From Phaeosaccion multiseriatum (Eukaryota > Ochrophyta, other classes): DNA of 64,000 bases. Positions 11,835 through 23,090 of the stretch are shown in pieces. Made by a program: the position numbers and the translations under genes. Positions within the stretch are counted from its first letter, which is position 1; each line of letters starts with the position of its first letter. The notes beneath the pieces are model-generated. The model was not told where the DNA came from and did no database searches. It was given only the letters and a program-made list of their open reading frames with translations. Where the stretch lies: assembly GCA_965112735.1 (NCBI GenBank), contig OZ218952.1, positions 4,960,001 to 5,024,000 of the forward strand, written 5' to 3'.

Positions 11835-12918
11835 TTATGCCAGGTGGTTCTGCCTGGCCCTAGCTGGGTTGAACTGACCGTGGTAGCGACAGTCGCGCTC
11901 GTCCGGCACGGGCAGACCAAGCATCTCCCTCTCCGCCAGCAGCTGCACGGCCCTTCTGCCCTCCCTCGCCTCCCGCTGTAAACGCCGCACACGGAGGTCC
12001 ATCACCCTCTGCTCCGCCTCTGTCGGCCCTGTCACTCTCTTTCCCTCCTCCTCCCCGTCGGAGGCGTTACGGCTGTTGCTGGTGCTGCTGCTTCTCCTTC
12101 TCTTCCGGTCCTTCTTGTCCGATTTGTGTTTTTTCTTCTTGCTCTTCTTGCTGCTGGTCCGCTCTCGCCTGCTGCCCCCTTGCTCCTCCTCTTTGACTTT
12201 GCTGTGCCGCCGCCGCTGCTTGTCCTCCTCCCTCCCTCCTCCTTCCCCACCACCGCCCACCCCCTCCTCCTTCACCTCTACTTTGGGCTGCCGTAAGTGT
12301 AACTGCGGATGCTGCAGTCGTAACTGTTGGAGGTGGTCCTGTGCATCCAAGTCTGGCTCCTGCTTGGGCTCCAGCTTAGGCCTGATGAGGCCCTGCAGCG
12401 GGTCCGCCCTGTCCTTGCGGCGCTCGTCCCTGTCGAGGGCAAGCTCCGCCACCTCCCCCACCACTGCCCAGTAGGGATGAATGGGGAGGGAGGGGAGGCA
12501 CAAGGGGTTCGAACACACAGGCGCAACGAGAGGTGTTCAGAAGGATATACAACAAGGCCAGGCCCCCTGTCGCCCGCAGTCCAGCGCAGCAGAGCGAGAG
12601 AGATGAGAGGGAGGGAGGGGTAGAGGAGGGAGAGACAACCACGGAATGAACACAAGCAGGTCCAGGCCCTCCAAACATCTGTTGCCATCCCATCCCTGCC
12701 CTTCCCTTCCCTTCCTTCCCCACCTGTCCTTCCCCTGACGAAGGCGGTGGTAGGCCCGTCCATGTGCTCCTGCTTGGTCCGCCTGCACACAGGTGCACAA
12801 AGGCAATGAATGCAAGATAAGACAAGAGGTGGGCAGCCACACTTAAGTAAGCTGACGCAATGTTTCCCCAGCCCCCCTCCAGTAGAAAACAATAGCCTCG
12901 TGTAAGCGGCAGCACGGC

Positions 12919-12957
<39 letters not shown>

Positions 12958-14120
12958 AAAAGAGTCAAAAAGAGGAGCACACCCACATACCTGTACCAGG
13001 GGCCACCCAAACGAGCTGACTCCTCCGCAATGTCGCCCAAGCCCCAGGGGGCCGTGCCGTTTCTGCGTGAGCGGGGGAGAGGGAGAGGGAGAGAGGGCAT
13101 CGAACGGACGGCGGGCATCGGGACGCGAATGGGGAGGGTCAGCGACAACAGCAGTAAGAGCACCAACAAGAGGAGGCGAACACAGCAGCAGCAACAGAAG
13201 AAGAAGAGCTCTTGTACAACAAAACGCACGCGGCTCTTCGAACCGCTCCTCTCCAGCCACTTCCGCCCCCGCTCCTTCCTGTCCCTCCCTCCACAGCCCC
13301 AGCACCGCGCCACACCACACTACACTACACACTGCTGCGGCACGGCACGGCACGTCACGGTCACATCACGTGCACTCAACTCGCCCCCCACCCCCCACCC
13401 CCCACCTCCCACCTCTTTTGCTCGAGCTGCTCCTTCAGCTCCTGCTCCTTCTTATAGTCGGCGTTGCCTTGCACAGTCGCCCTCCGCACGGAGCTGCCTC
13501 CGCCACCGCCCCCCCGCGAGGGCTCCGCTGCAGAGGCCTTCGCCTCCGCCTCTGAGAAGAGGTTGACATGCTCACTCAGCCCCCCCCTACCCCAACCCGC
13601 CCCCACCCCACCTTTCCCGTCGTCGTGCTTGCTTGCAGCCCTCGGCCGCTTCTTACTGCCGCGGTTACCTCCTCCTCCTCCTCCTCCTCCTCCGGCCCAC
13701 TCCCCATCGCCCCCGCCTCCTGCTCCTGCCGCTCCTCTTCCTCCCTCTGCGCCCCCCTGCCTGCCCTTCTTCCCCTCCGCCTTGGCCTTGAGCTGCTCCA
13801 GCCGCCATTCCTGCTCGATGGCGCGCTGCTGCTCGTGCTGCGCCTTGTCCGCCTCTCCCGCAAGGCGCTCGTCTCGCAGCACCTTCTCGATGTTGTCCTG
13901 TAAAAGGGAGGGAGGGAGGGTATAGAGGGCAGGACGGGGCGGCAGAAGGAGAGGGAGGAGTGACGAGGAGAGGCCGGTGAGATCAGAGGAGGATAGCAGG
14001 ACATGGGAGCGGAGGAGGACGTTGTTGCCTCTTCTCTCTTGGAACGGAGGTGTCACCAGCTCGTACCTTCCGCCACACATGCCAAGACTTCTTGGGAAGA
14101 ATGATGAGCCGACCCGACAT
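11835..14120 (-). CDS. LENG1: LENG1-like CIR-N domain protein (pre-mRNA-splicing related)
   Basis: Homologue of leukocyte receptor cluster member 1, a nuclear CIR_N-domain protein found with late spliceosomes. Five exons: 14120-14067, 13897-13413, 13062-12991, 12782-12724, 12463-11835; GT-AG, phase-consistent, 432 residues (human 264). The N-terminus has the hallmark ILPKKSWHVWRKDN followed by an R/E/A-rich helix. The middle has WGLGDIAEESARLGGPWY, resembling the conserved PWY block, and the C-terminus has DERDCRYHGQFNPARAR, matching the family's terminal YxxQFNP motif. A lineage-specific Gly-rich insert (residues about 75-150) and a Lys/Arg/Ser region (KKSKKKKHKSDKKDRKRRR) suggest nuclear localisation. 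The start sits immediately after an AG, so an upstream non-coding exon is possible. It is divergent from the MIT-domain gene, 520 bp away. Confidence 0.85.
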
Positions 14121-14640
14121 CTGAGCAGGACCAGCAAGACGACAATAAACAATAAACAGAGAGGAAGAGAGGAGTAAGGTGAGAAGGGGAAAGATGGAGG
14201 AGGAGGGGGGGGGGGAGGGAGGGGGGCGGGGAGGGGGGCGGGGAGGGGAGAATCTGCTACCACACCTTTGAGCTGAGTTTATTTCCGAGAATAGCACAGA
14301 ATGTATCAACGACTACTCTTTCATTTTTCCTCCTTGCCTACAATTGTTTTGTCTCTGTGCAGCACAAGGAAAGGCCAATAAAGTGAAACTCACACTGCTG
14401 GGTGGGTCGGTCGGTTTGTTCTCATCGTCTTTGAAGGGAAAAGCCATCTTTCTATAGTAGCCTTGAGCCGCTGAGACTTCTCTCGCTCGTAGCTGAGGAC
14501 ATCGCCGCCACCACCAGTGGTCACAGCAGGAGCAGAGCAAGAGGCGGAGGAGAGACGTAGCAACCCGCGATAGGCAGGCAGGGCTCCAGGGAACAGACGC
14601 GGGGCTGTGCCCTTGCCTCTGTGCTGCTGCAGGCGTCGCC
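14121..14640. promoter_or_regulatory. Divergent intergenic region (LENG1-like / MIT-domain genes)
   Basis: This 520-bp gap separates two outward-facing start codons and contains a G-run-rich tract at 14196-14250. No TATA box is obvious. A shared promoter is inferred from position only. Confidence 0.4.
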
Positions 14641-16414
14641 ATGATGGCCTCGCCACCGAGCTCTGGGCCCTTGTCTCCCGGCTGCAGACGCACCGAGAAC
14701 AGGCTGTCGCGCAATGCCGGCGAGTGGGGAGAAGCCCTCCGAGAGAGAGGCAAGACGCGAGAGGTGGTATGGAGCGCGCTCACGGGGGCACTGGACCTCG
14801 CCAAGGCCGCTGTGAGCTACGATGAGAGCGGCATGCCCGTGGAGAAGGTGCTGCCGTACTACGAGAAGGGTGAGTAGTGCAGTCTAAATTACTTTGGGGG
14901 GGGGGTGAGTCTGTAGTCAGCTGCGCCGGTTCTCTGATGGCGGGGGGGGGGCGGCTACTGCTGCTGCTGCTGCTGCGCGTCAGTGCTGTGGAGGGCTGGA
15001 CGTCAAAACTTCCAAACATCCTCCCTTGAGGCGCTACCTATCCGCTTCTTCCGCCGAGAACACGCCGACCGTCGCCTCCCTGCCCCACCTACCCCACCCC
15101 ACAAACCTCGTCATACCCTACCGTACCCTACCTACCCTACCCTACACTGCGTCGATGAACACCACTACCCTCCCTTCTTCTTCGGCTGCCGACCTGACTC
15201 CTCCCTTGGCCACTCTCTTCCATGCTGCGCTTGTCTTTGCCCCTGTCCTTGCCTTCTCTCAGCGATTCACTCGCTGGACGCTGCTATCCGCCTGCTGCCG
15301 GAGGACGCACTGCAACAGACGGGCCTTGTCGAGCACAGGGACGCCTACTGGGCTAGAACGCTAGGTGCGACTGGGCAGGGGCGCATGGGGAGGACTAGGG
15401 CAGAGGCATATGGGTAGTCAGAGGTAGTGGGCCAGAAGGCTGGGGATGGGCGGGGGCAGCAAGTCGTTTAGGAACGGAGGGACAGAGTAAGAGAGGGAAA
15501 GAGCGAAGTAGGCGCCGTCTTGGCCCGATCTGTCTTGTCTTTCGCTGCTGTTTCCCTCCGTCGCATGATGCTTTGGTTTGTGTCGGGAGGGCGAGGGAGT
15601 AGCCCTGTACCTTCGCCACGTCTTATCCACACTCCTTCCCCTCTCAACACCCTCCACCCTCCCCCATCCACTGCCATCCCCTCCCCTGCCCCTCACCATC
15701 CACTGCCATCCCCTCCCCTGCCCCTCACCATCCACTGCCATCCACTCCTTCCCCTCTCAACACCCTCCCCTCCGCAGTTCTCCGAGCCGCTGTCGCTGGC
15801 GCCAACGCCCCTCCCGCTGCACCCCTTCCCGGGCGGCAGGTCCACCACTCCCCCAGCCCCCGAAGAGCGCCCCCCGGGGACCAGTCCAAAGTGCCCCTTG
15901 AAAACCTTACCCTTGACTCAAATCACCAGATGGAGCGGCCGCCGTCGGAGAGGGTACGCCGACCCTACTGGATGCTGAGAATGCTGAGACAAACAGTGAC
16001 GGAGGGCGGGTACCTCACTGAGCGACTCTTTGTGCCCAAGGGGGTGTGGACACAGGTGGGGGTGAAGCTGGGTGGCTTCTCCTCCAAGACTACTGCGCTG
16101 GCCTCTCTGCTCTTCAACATTATCCAGGAGCTGGTGACGATTCCCCCTCCCTCCGACGCGCTGAGCAGGGCCAAGTGCCTCAAGGCCCTCAAAGGTACGG
16201 CACAGTAACTGTCACAGTAACTGTCACAGTAACTGTCAGCTTCATAAGTCACGAGCATGTAGGGCTTGGCCTAAAGCATCATAAGTCACTGAAGGATGCT
16301 GTCTGTGTCTGTCCACCGGGCCTTGCTTCTTAGGATGATTGAATTTTATTGATTGATTCATTTCATTTCCTTCGGCTCCCGTGTGCGGTTGGGCGGCTGA
16401 TGTCTCCTCGGGGG

Positions 16415-16452
<38 letters not shown>

Positions 16453-17574
16453 TGTGTGTTTGTGTGCTTTGTGAATGCGAGGGCCTATCTGAGTGGAACA
16501 CCCTCGACCAAACCCACTCCCCTCCTCCCCTCCTCCCCTCCTCCCCTCCCCTCCCCTCCCCGCTCCTTGCGTAGCCTTCCGAAGTTTCGATCTGACGATC
16601 GCCCACACACTCCTCTCCTCTCCCCTCCCTCCTCTCCTTCTCTCTCCTCTCCGCTCCCCCCTCTCCTTCCGCAGCCTTCCGTCAGATGGCACAGAAGCTT
16701 CAACTCGACCTGTGCCGGGTCTTCGCCTACCTTCCTTCCCCCTCCACCTCCTCTGTCTCCTCCTCCTCTGCCTCCTCTTCCGACGCACACCGAGGGGGCC
16801 CCGCCCCCATCGGCGGCTCAGCCATCAGCAGCAGCACTAGTAGCAGCGTCAGCAGTGGGCCAGGGGGGGGGGGAGGGGCAGGGGGAGGGGCAGGGGCAGC
16901 CGTAAGCAGCGCTCCTCCGGTGCTCAAGGGCAAGGCGGCCTCTCTGCTGGGCCTCTCTGGCGGCGCCCCTCCTCCTGCCCCGGTGTCCGCCTCGCCCCCG
17001 AAGTCTCAGTTGGGCCGACTCAGTCATATGGTCAAGAGCGTGGGCAGGAACGTGCGCAACTCGGCCGCTGTGGCGTATGAGAAGTTCGGCATGGCCGGCA
17101 AGGTATGGAGGCGGGGCAGGCTTGGAGTTGGGGAGGGAGGGACGGACGGACGGAGGGAGGGAGGGAGGGAGGGAGGCATGGAGGGACGGCCGAACGGACG
17201 GCGGTGAGCCAAACAATACATCATTTCTAACCCCCCCCCCCTCCCCCCTGGGTACTCGCTCACAGGTGGCGGACGACGACGAACTTGTGTACTACGCGCA
17301 GCTCGTGTCTGAGACATGCAGCAAGTGCCAGCTCTTCGACGAGTGGTACGTTGAGCTGGAGAGGGCTAGGGCAGAGGGGGCAGGGGCAGGCTCAGGGGTG
17401 GAGGAGCTGCTGGTGGAGTTGCATATTGTGGCGGACTTTGTGCGGGACTGCGTCATTGACTTGGTGCTAAGGGACGTGGAGCTCCTGCTCGAGCGCTTCC
17501 TCAAGAAGACGAGGAAGGCAGTTACGCGCTTCCACTGGGACGAGGATCACAACCCCCTCGCCGCGGACGACTGA
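14641..17574 (+). CDS. MIT-domain-containing protein of unknown function
   Basis: Exons 14641-14869, 15263-15364, 15778-16194, 16675-17102, 17266-17574; GT-AG, phases agree, 494 residues. Residues about 20-120 form an amphipathic three-helix region like a microtubule-interacting-and-transport (MIT) domain (ALTGALDLAKAAVSYDE, then SLDAAIRLLPEDA after intron 1). The middle contains RRPYWMLRMLRQTVTEGGYL and LFVPKGVWTQ, a block I associate with uncharacterised MIT proteins of fungi and protists. A Ser/Gly-rich linker is followed by a helical C-terminus (DDDELVYYAQLVSETCSKCQ). MIT domains usually bind ESCRT-III tails, so a role in membrane traffic or abscission is possible but inferred. A decoy acceptor with nearly the same sequence as the exon 4 acceptor lies about 110 bp upstream, at 16573-16575. 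Confidence 0.78.
15655..15748. repeat. 32-bp tandem repeat in the MIT gene intron 2
   Basis: Two to three copies of CCATCCACTGCCATCCCCTC plus CCCTGCCCCTCA just before the acceptor of exon 3. It contains the dispersed CCATCCACTGCCATC motif, here antisense to the gene. Confidence 0.75.
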
Positions 17575-18446
17575 GCTTTGTTAGCTTTGGCCTTGGACCT
17601 TCGCCCTCAGTGTCACTTCCGTTTAGATTTTTTTCCTCTCTAAAATACATTCTTGATTATGCAGGGGGATTGATGAAGGAAAAGTAAATATATAGAATCA
17701 CCCACCGCACTTCTCCAAACTCCCTGCAGCAAAGAGATCACTTTGCCTCAACTAAAGTCATATAATATAGCCACCTACAACAATCAATAATCACCATAGC
17801 CACCTACACAATAATCTCCGCCAATCATTGTGGAGCTCCAATCGATGCTTGCCGACTGCTCCCTCCACCGCTGGAGCAGGGCAGTTGGCATCTGTCTCGA
17901 TTCTCGCACACTCCAAGCCGCGACCCTACTCCTGTCTCCGTGGCCCTCCGCCCCCTTTGTCTCTCTCGTTCCTACCGTATACCTTTCCCACTCGTGTAAT
18001 GGAAGGCGAAAAAGGCAGAGCGAGTCTCTCCGCCTCCTCTGTCCCTCCTCCTGCCTGCAAAAGCTTGTCTTGTCTTGTCCTTCGTGTGAGCAAGGCTCTA
18101 CCTGCCGTCCGCCACCCTCGGCCAACATATGTCGCAGCTCCGCGAGTAATTGACGCCCGCTTCGCTTCGCTCCTTGCCAAGCCCAACCATGCCCAACTCC
18201 ACACACAAGCGCCCGTGCTGTGCTGTCCAAAGAAAGCGCCGCCACTGTTTTGCCACCGCCAGCTGTGGCAGCATGCCGTGCCGGGTGTCCAAAGTTGCTG
18301 TCCAAATCACTGAGGGGGGGGGGGATGGTGATATGTGGGAGCAACGCAGAGCCGCGCCCATATGCACACCCACCCACACACGTACCCACCCACCCACCCA
18401 CGCACGCACGCACGCACGCACCCACGCACTGGCTCACCATGCCAAA
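17575..18446. other. Convergent intergenic region
   Basis: No gene is seen between the ends of the MIT-domain gene and the PH-like gene. AT-richer sequence at 17620-17800 is a plausible 3' UTR. A CACG/CACC simple repeat lies at about 18366-18425. Confidence 0.5.
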
Positions 18447-19991
18447 TTATGCCTTTGCGGCAGGCGCGCGTGCTGCTAAGCTCTTCTTCCACTCCGCCCT
18501 CTTGGCCGGTGTGTCCAGCTCCTGCACGGCCCGGGCGAGGGTGACTGCCTCATCTTCGGTCGTCAGCTCGAACTGAACCCAGGACCGCAGCGTCTTGAGC
18601 AGCACAACGTTCTTCACCTGAGAGATCTTTTTGATGTCGCGCACGGCAATTTGGCGTTTGCTGGCCCCGCCCAGTAGGTGCAGCCCCCCTGACCACATGA
18701 TGGACTCCTCTTTGCTGTTGTAGCGAACCCTCCGCTTGTCGCTCTTGGCAATGTTGCTCCGTCTCTTCTTGCGCGCCGCACAGCCGTTGCCCTCGACATA
18801 CATTGTCCTAAACCCCCTCAGTGCGTCCTCCCTGCTCAGACCCTTGAGGATGGCCCCCGACCCGCTGCTGTGCTGGCTGTTGCTGCGGCTGTGCCCCCCT
18901 CCCCGGCCCGTCGAGGAAGACCCGCCTCTCTCGCCTTGCCCCTCCTCTCCCATGTTCATGACGGGCGACGACCCCACTGAGGTGGCCCCTGACTGCAACG
19001 CCTCCCCGTCCTCCATCGGTGAGAAGGCGCTTCCTGCGTCGCCTTGGGCGGGGAAACGCCCGCTGCCGCCCCGACTTGCTGTGGCTGGCCTCGCTTCCGA
19101 ATCCGAGCCTGACGAGCCCGATCCCGAGCTGTACTCCGATCCCGACTCGGAGCCTGAGGAGGACTCGGAGCCGCTGTACGAAGAACCGTCATCATCTTCC
19201 GACTCCTCCACCACCTCCTTCCGCCGCGAGACCTTCGCCTTCGCCGCCATGGGAGCCGCCTTGGGCACAGCCTTGGGCACAGTCTTGGTCACCTTCGTGG
19301 CTTTTGAGGCCGACTTGGGACCCGGCGACTTGGGCGCCGCAGCCTTGGCCTTTGGCACCTTCGTCTTCGCCTTTGGCACCTTAGCCTTCGGCTCAGGCGT
19401 CTTGGTCTTGGCAGCTGCCGCCTTGGGCGCTGCCTTCTTTTTCTGCGTTTTTGGCTGCGGCGCCTGAGGGGGGGCAGGAGACGACGCCCCCTTATTACCG
19501 CTCAGACTGTTAACCAGTCTGTCGACAAGGCCCTCCGGAGCGGCAGCAGCACTTTCTTCATCGGCTACAGACCACCCGCCAGAGCTTCCCAGTGAGCTCT
19601 TCTTCTTCATTTTCCGGCCTCCTTTGGATGACTTGCTGTTGCTGGAGTCACCCCCCCCTCCCCGCTTCCGCTGCTCCACCGGAGTGGGTGTCGTTGCAGA
19701 CTTCAGCGCAAAGCTCTCCGCTCCGCTGCCGGTAGAACCACCCGTGGCAAGACCATTTGAGCTCCAGAAGCCCTTGCCTGCCCCCGTCCCCGTGGAGAGC
19801 GTGTTGCTCCAGAAGTTTGTATTCTTGCTCTGATTGCTATTGAGCCCACTCATGAGGAAGTCCTCCTCGCCCGGCTTCATCGGCGACAGGCCGAGGCCGT
19901 GGCTGGGGCTGGCAGAGGTCAGGGGAAGAGGCGAGACAGCGTCCTCCGCTTGATGACGGCCCCCGCCCCTCCAGCTGCTGAAGTCAGCCAT
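18447..19991 (-). CDS. Unknown Ser/Lys/Pro-rich protein with PH-like C-terminal domain
   Basis: Single-exon gene of 514 residues starting at the only good ATG (MADFSSWRGGG). I do not recognise the protein. The first 380 residues are low complexity: Gly/Ser stretches, KPKTQKKKAAPK-type and AKVPKAKTKVPKAK repeats resembling histone-H1-like tails, then acidic Ser-rich runs (ESEDDDGSSYSGSESS). The last 120 residues are well folded-looking: GFRTMYVEGNGCAARKKRRS, RVRYNSKEESIMWSG, QIAVRDIKKISQVK, WVQFELTTEDEAVTLARAVQ. The beta-strand pattern, central Trp and terminal amphipathic helix resemble a pleckstrin-homology-like domain. A basic nuclear or chromatin-associated or lipid-associated role is possible but not shown. 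A CAG/CTG run (about 19993-20040) lies in the 5' UTR. Confidence 0.72.
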   Translation of the reverse strand: MADFSSWRGGGRHQAEDAVSPLPLTSASPSHGLGLSPMKPGEEDFLMSGLNSNQSKNTNFWSNTLSTGTGAGKGFWSSNGLATGGSTGSGAESFALKSATTPTPVEQRKRGGGGDSSNSKSSKGGRKMKKKSSLGSSGGWSVADEESAAAAPEGLVDRLVNSLSGNKGASSPAPPQAPQPKTQKKKAAPKAAAAKTKTPEPKAKVPKAKTKVPKAKAAAPKSPGPKSASKATKVTKTVPKAVPKAAPMAAKAKVSRRKEVVEESEDDDGSSYSGSESSSGSESGSEYSSGSGSSGSDSEARPATASRGGSGRFPAQGDAGSAFSPMEDGEALQSGATSVGSSPVMNMGEEGQGERGGSSSTGRGGGHSRSNSQHSSGSGAILKGLSREDALRGFRTMYVEGNGCAARKKRRSNIAKSDKRRVRYNSKEESIMWSGGLHLLGGASKRQIAVRDIKKISQVKNVVLLKTLRSWVQFELTTEDEAVTLARAVQELDTPAKRAEWKKSLAARAPAAKA

Positions 19992-19993
19992 GC

Positions 19994-20031
<38 letters not shown>

Positions 20032-20898
20032 TCCTCCTCCTCGAAAGCGCCTCAGGCCTTCTAAGAGAACAGAAAAGATTTGGCACGCGACTTTTCTTCG
20101 CCCCCCACCACGTCCTACTCTGGCAGCCCCTGCCTTTGGAGCAGCCTCGCACGACTACTGCTTACTGCTTACCCCGCTGCCAGAAGTGGCCTTCCGGCTT
20201 CCCTCCCCCACCCACGTGAATATGTACGTTTGGATTTTTTTGACCCCGAAGAGGTCCCGAGGCCGTCCTCGTACTTTCCCACAGCACAGCTGCACGGGAA
20301 AGGAAGCGCGGCGGCAAATGCCTTGAGCTTCTTCCCTGTATACTCCTGCTAGCCTTTCCTCCTTCTGCTCCAGGTCGATCTGCTGCTACTTTTCCAAAGT
20401 GCGCACAGGCAGGCCCGCTCACTGTCATCATTTGGAAGAGTATGGAAAGTATGTAAGGGGTCCCAAAAAACTAAATTTTCCAAATGTTCTTTTCTTTGGC
20501 TTTTTCGGCTTGCCAACCCCACAAACAAGCCTTCAGCCACACCAAGGGACACAACATGATGCCGCAAAAATTGCCACAGGAACACGTACCGGTACGTCAT
20601 CAGAGCTCTTACCCCTCCTCCCTCCTTCGACCTCCTGCTTCTTCTCCGTCCTTTTCGACCGATCCCACGCTCTCGTCCTTTCACCACCCCACTTGAATCA
20701 ATGAAGGCTTTGGTCATCCGAATCATCCCGCAAAACATTTGTGAAGGAAAGAGAGCCCACTCAATTAGGAAAGAAGAAAGGTTTAGAGACACCCAAACCC
20801 CAGACTTTAGCGACGAGTTTGAACATGCGCATCGTGATGCGTGGCGTTGCCTATCAAGTTCAGTTCGATGGCCCTGCAGCGTGCAGCGTGCAGCGTTC
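19992..20898. other. Intergenic region 5' of the PH-like gene
   Basis: No supported gene. The left part should be the promoter of the 19991 gene, and the (CTG)n stretch at 19993-20040 lies in its leader. Around 20440-20600 the sequence is less GC-rich than its surroundings, but I found no conserved ORF or RNA fold. Confidence 0.5.
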
Positions 20899-22092
20899 GG
20901 CCCCTGACATGCTTCTGAGGCGACCCTGCTTCCTGCTTCTTGCCGGCGCCAGCCAGAGGGCCTGCTTCCTGCTTCTGGGCTGGCCTCTCTCAGCCAGAAG
21001 CATGTCAGGGGCCGACCTGTAATCAGATAATCTTGTCCAGGGTCGACTCCCTCCCTCCCTCCCTCCCTCCCTGCCTGCCTGCCTCCCTCCCTCCCTCCCT
21101 CCCTGCCTGCCTGCCTGCCTCCCTCCCTCCCTCCCTCCCTCCCTCCCTCCCTCCCTCCCTCCCTCCCTCCCTCCCTCCCTCCCTCCCTCCCTCCCTCCCT
21201 CCCTCCCTCCCTCCCTCCCTCCCTCCCTCCCTCCCTCCCTCCCTCCCTCCCTCCCTCCCTCCCTCCCTCCCTCCCTCCCTCCCTCCCTCCCTCCCTCCCT
21301 CCCTCCCTCCCTCCCTCCCTCCCTCCCTCCCTCCCTCCCTCCCTCCCTCCCTCCCTCCCTCCCTCCCTCCCTCCCTCCCTCCCTCCCTCCCTCCCTCCCT
21401 CCCTCCCTCCCTCCCTCCCTCCCTCCCTCCCTCCCTCCCTCCCTCCCTCCCTCCCTCCCTCCCTCCCTCCCTCCCTCCCTCCCTCCCTCCCTCCCTCCCT
21501 CCCTCCCTCCCTCCCTCCCTCCCTCCCTCCCTCCCTCCCTCCCTCCCTCCCTCCCTCCCTCCCTCCCTCCCTCCCTCCCTCCCTCCCTCCCTCCCTCCCT
21601 CCCTCCCTCCCTCCCTCCCTCCCTCCCTCCCTCCCTCCCTCCCTCCCTCCCTCCCTCCCTCCCTCCCTCCCTCCCTCCCTCCCTCCCTCCCTCCCTCCCT
21701 CCCTCCCTCCCTCCCTCCCTCCCTCCCTCCCTCCCTCCCTCCCTCCCTCCCTCCCTCCCTCCCTCCCTCCCTCCCTCCCTCCCTCCCTCCCTCCCTCCCT
21801 CCCTCCCTCCCTCCCTCCCTCCCTCCCTCCCTCCCCCCCTCCCTCCCTCCCTTGCTTCCGTCCTTCCCTCCCTCCCTCCCTCCTTCCTTCCGTCCTTCCC
21901 TCCCTCCCTCCTTCCTTCCGTCCCTCCCATCTTCCTTCCTCCCTTCCTTCCCTCCCTCCATCCCTCCCTCCCTCCCTCCCTTGCTTCCTGCTTCTGGCCG
22001 GCGCCAGACGGCCTGCTTCCTGCTTCTGGCCGGCGCCAGCCGGCCTGCTTCCTGCTTCTGGGCTGGCCTCTCTCAGAAGCATGTCAGGGGCC
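20899..22092. repeat. Unit bounded by 21-bp perfect inverted repeats containing a giant CCCT array
   Basis: The ends 20899-20919 and 22072-22092 are exact reverse complements (GGCCCCTGACATGCTTCTGAG). Inside, a block of the type GCTTCCTGCTTCTGGCCGGC plus GCCAG is repeated on both sides of the CCCT array (about 20927-21013 and 21983-22092), with a further copy of the terminal motif at about 20993-21013. No ORF for a transposase is seen, so this could be a non-autonomous element expanded by the microsatellite. No clear target-site duplication is visible. Confidence 0.75.
21048..21980. repeat. (CCCT)n tetranucleotide array
   Basis: An uninterrupted CCCT array runs from about 21119 to 21833 (about 179 units). 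It is flanked by degenerate CCTG/CCTT variants from 21048 and up to 21980. The complementary strand is (AGGG)n, which has a G-quadruplex pattern. The long translations through it (PSLP and GGRE) are artefacts. Confidence 0.97.
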
Positions 22093-22648
22093 GATCAGCG
22101 TGTGGAGGCCTAACAAACTGAAACTCCTGTTCCTTACGTGAGGGCCATCCGGGTCTTACATAAGGGTGTCTTGCATCGCCGAGTTGAGCAGTATTGGTTA
22201 CGCGTCCCAGGTAGGGGTGGGTAAGGGGAGTGCAACAAGACCCTCATTAGTTAGTGGCACTGCACTACGCCAATCGCCTTCTAAGTGTCTCGGAGATGAG
22301 TCGGATGGGCGGCGAATGGGCACAGAGGCTGACACCAGCCTCCCTCCCAGCCACCAGCCACGGGGTACAATTAGCGTTGGTACAAAATGGTACGGTTCTT
22401 ATCATAACGCTATCCAACACTTCTAGACACCGCCTCTGCTGCTGCTGCTGCTGGGACTTGAAAACTAACCCTAACCCCACCCCCCTGTGTACGTAAGGCC
22501 CAAACTAGGCCTCCTTCCTTACTATCATCCACCCGACTCTCCACCCGACACCCACCATTTCCAACACAAAGACCGCCACGCCTCCTTTCTCTTATTTCCA
22601 ACTTAATACTTGTAAATAGTGATGTTGAACCTAAAGAAACAAAGAAGA
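22093..22648. other. Intergenic, 3' of the Rossmann-like gene
   Basis: No gene supported. It contains a short CTG run at 22434-22452 and probably the 3' UTR of the minus-strand gene ending at 22649. Confidence 0.5.
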
Positions 22649-23059
22649 TTAAAGCTCCCCCTGGCCGAACTTGGCCAACACATCCTCCCCTGTGAGCCGC
22701 TGGTACGCCACGCCGCCCACCACCGCCAGCACCAGCAGCACTATCACGGTGCGGAGCAGCTGTGAGGGCCGGGGGGGGGGGGCGCAGGAGGCAGGCAGCA
22801 GCAGGCGCAGCAGCGGAGTCAGGGAGGGAAGCGTGCCAAACAAGACAAACATGATGGACGACGGAGCAGGGAAGGGGCTGAGGGCAAGGCGTATACTTTA
22901 GCGAGCACGCCTTCGCTAGGCGCGTGGTGACAGGCCAAGCGAACCCGGCTCCAGCGACGCCGTCCGCTTCGCTCTCCCCCTCTCCCCTCCCGATCCGAGC
23001 CACTGCCACGCACCCACAGCAACGTATCCACACAGCCACGCACTCACAGAAGCACGCGC

Positions 23060-23090
<31 letters not shown>

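Noticed and set aside
12500-12520. GGTTCGAAC word resembling a tRNA T-arm
   Set aside because: No acceptor or anticodon arms can be folded around it, and it lies in an intron of the LENG1-like gene.
20349-22121. Very long open frames through the CCCT array (up to 577 codons, GGRE or PSLP repeats)
   Set aside because: A tetranucleotide repeat stays open in all frames when it lacks stops. The repeats are not conserved protein and the array sits in non-coding DNA.
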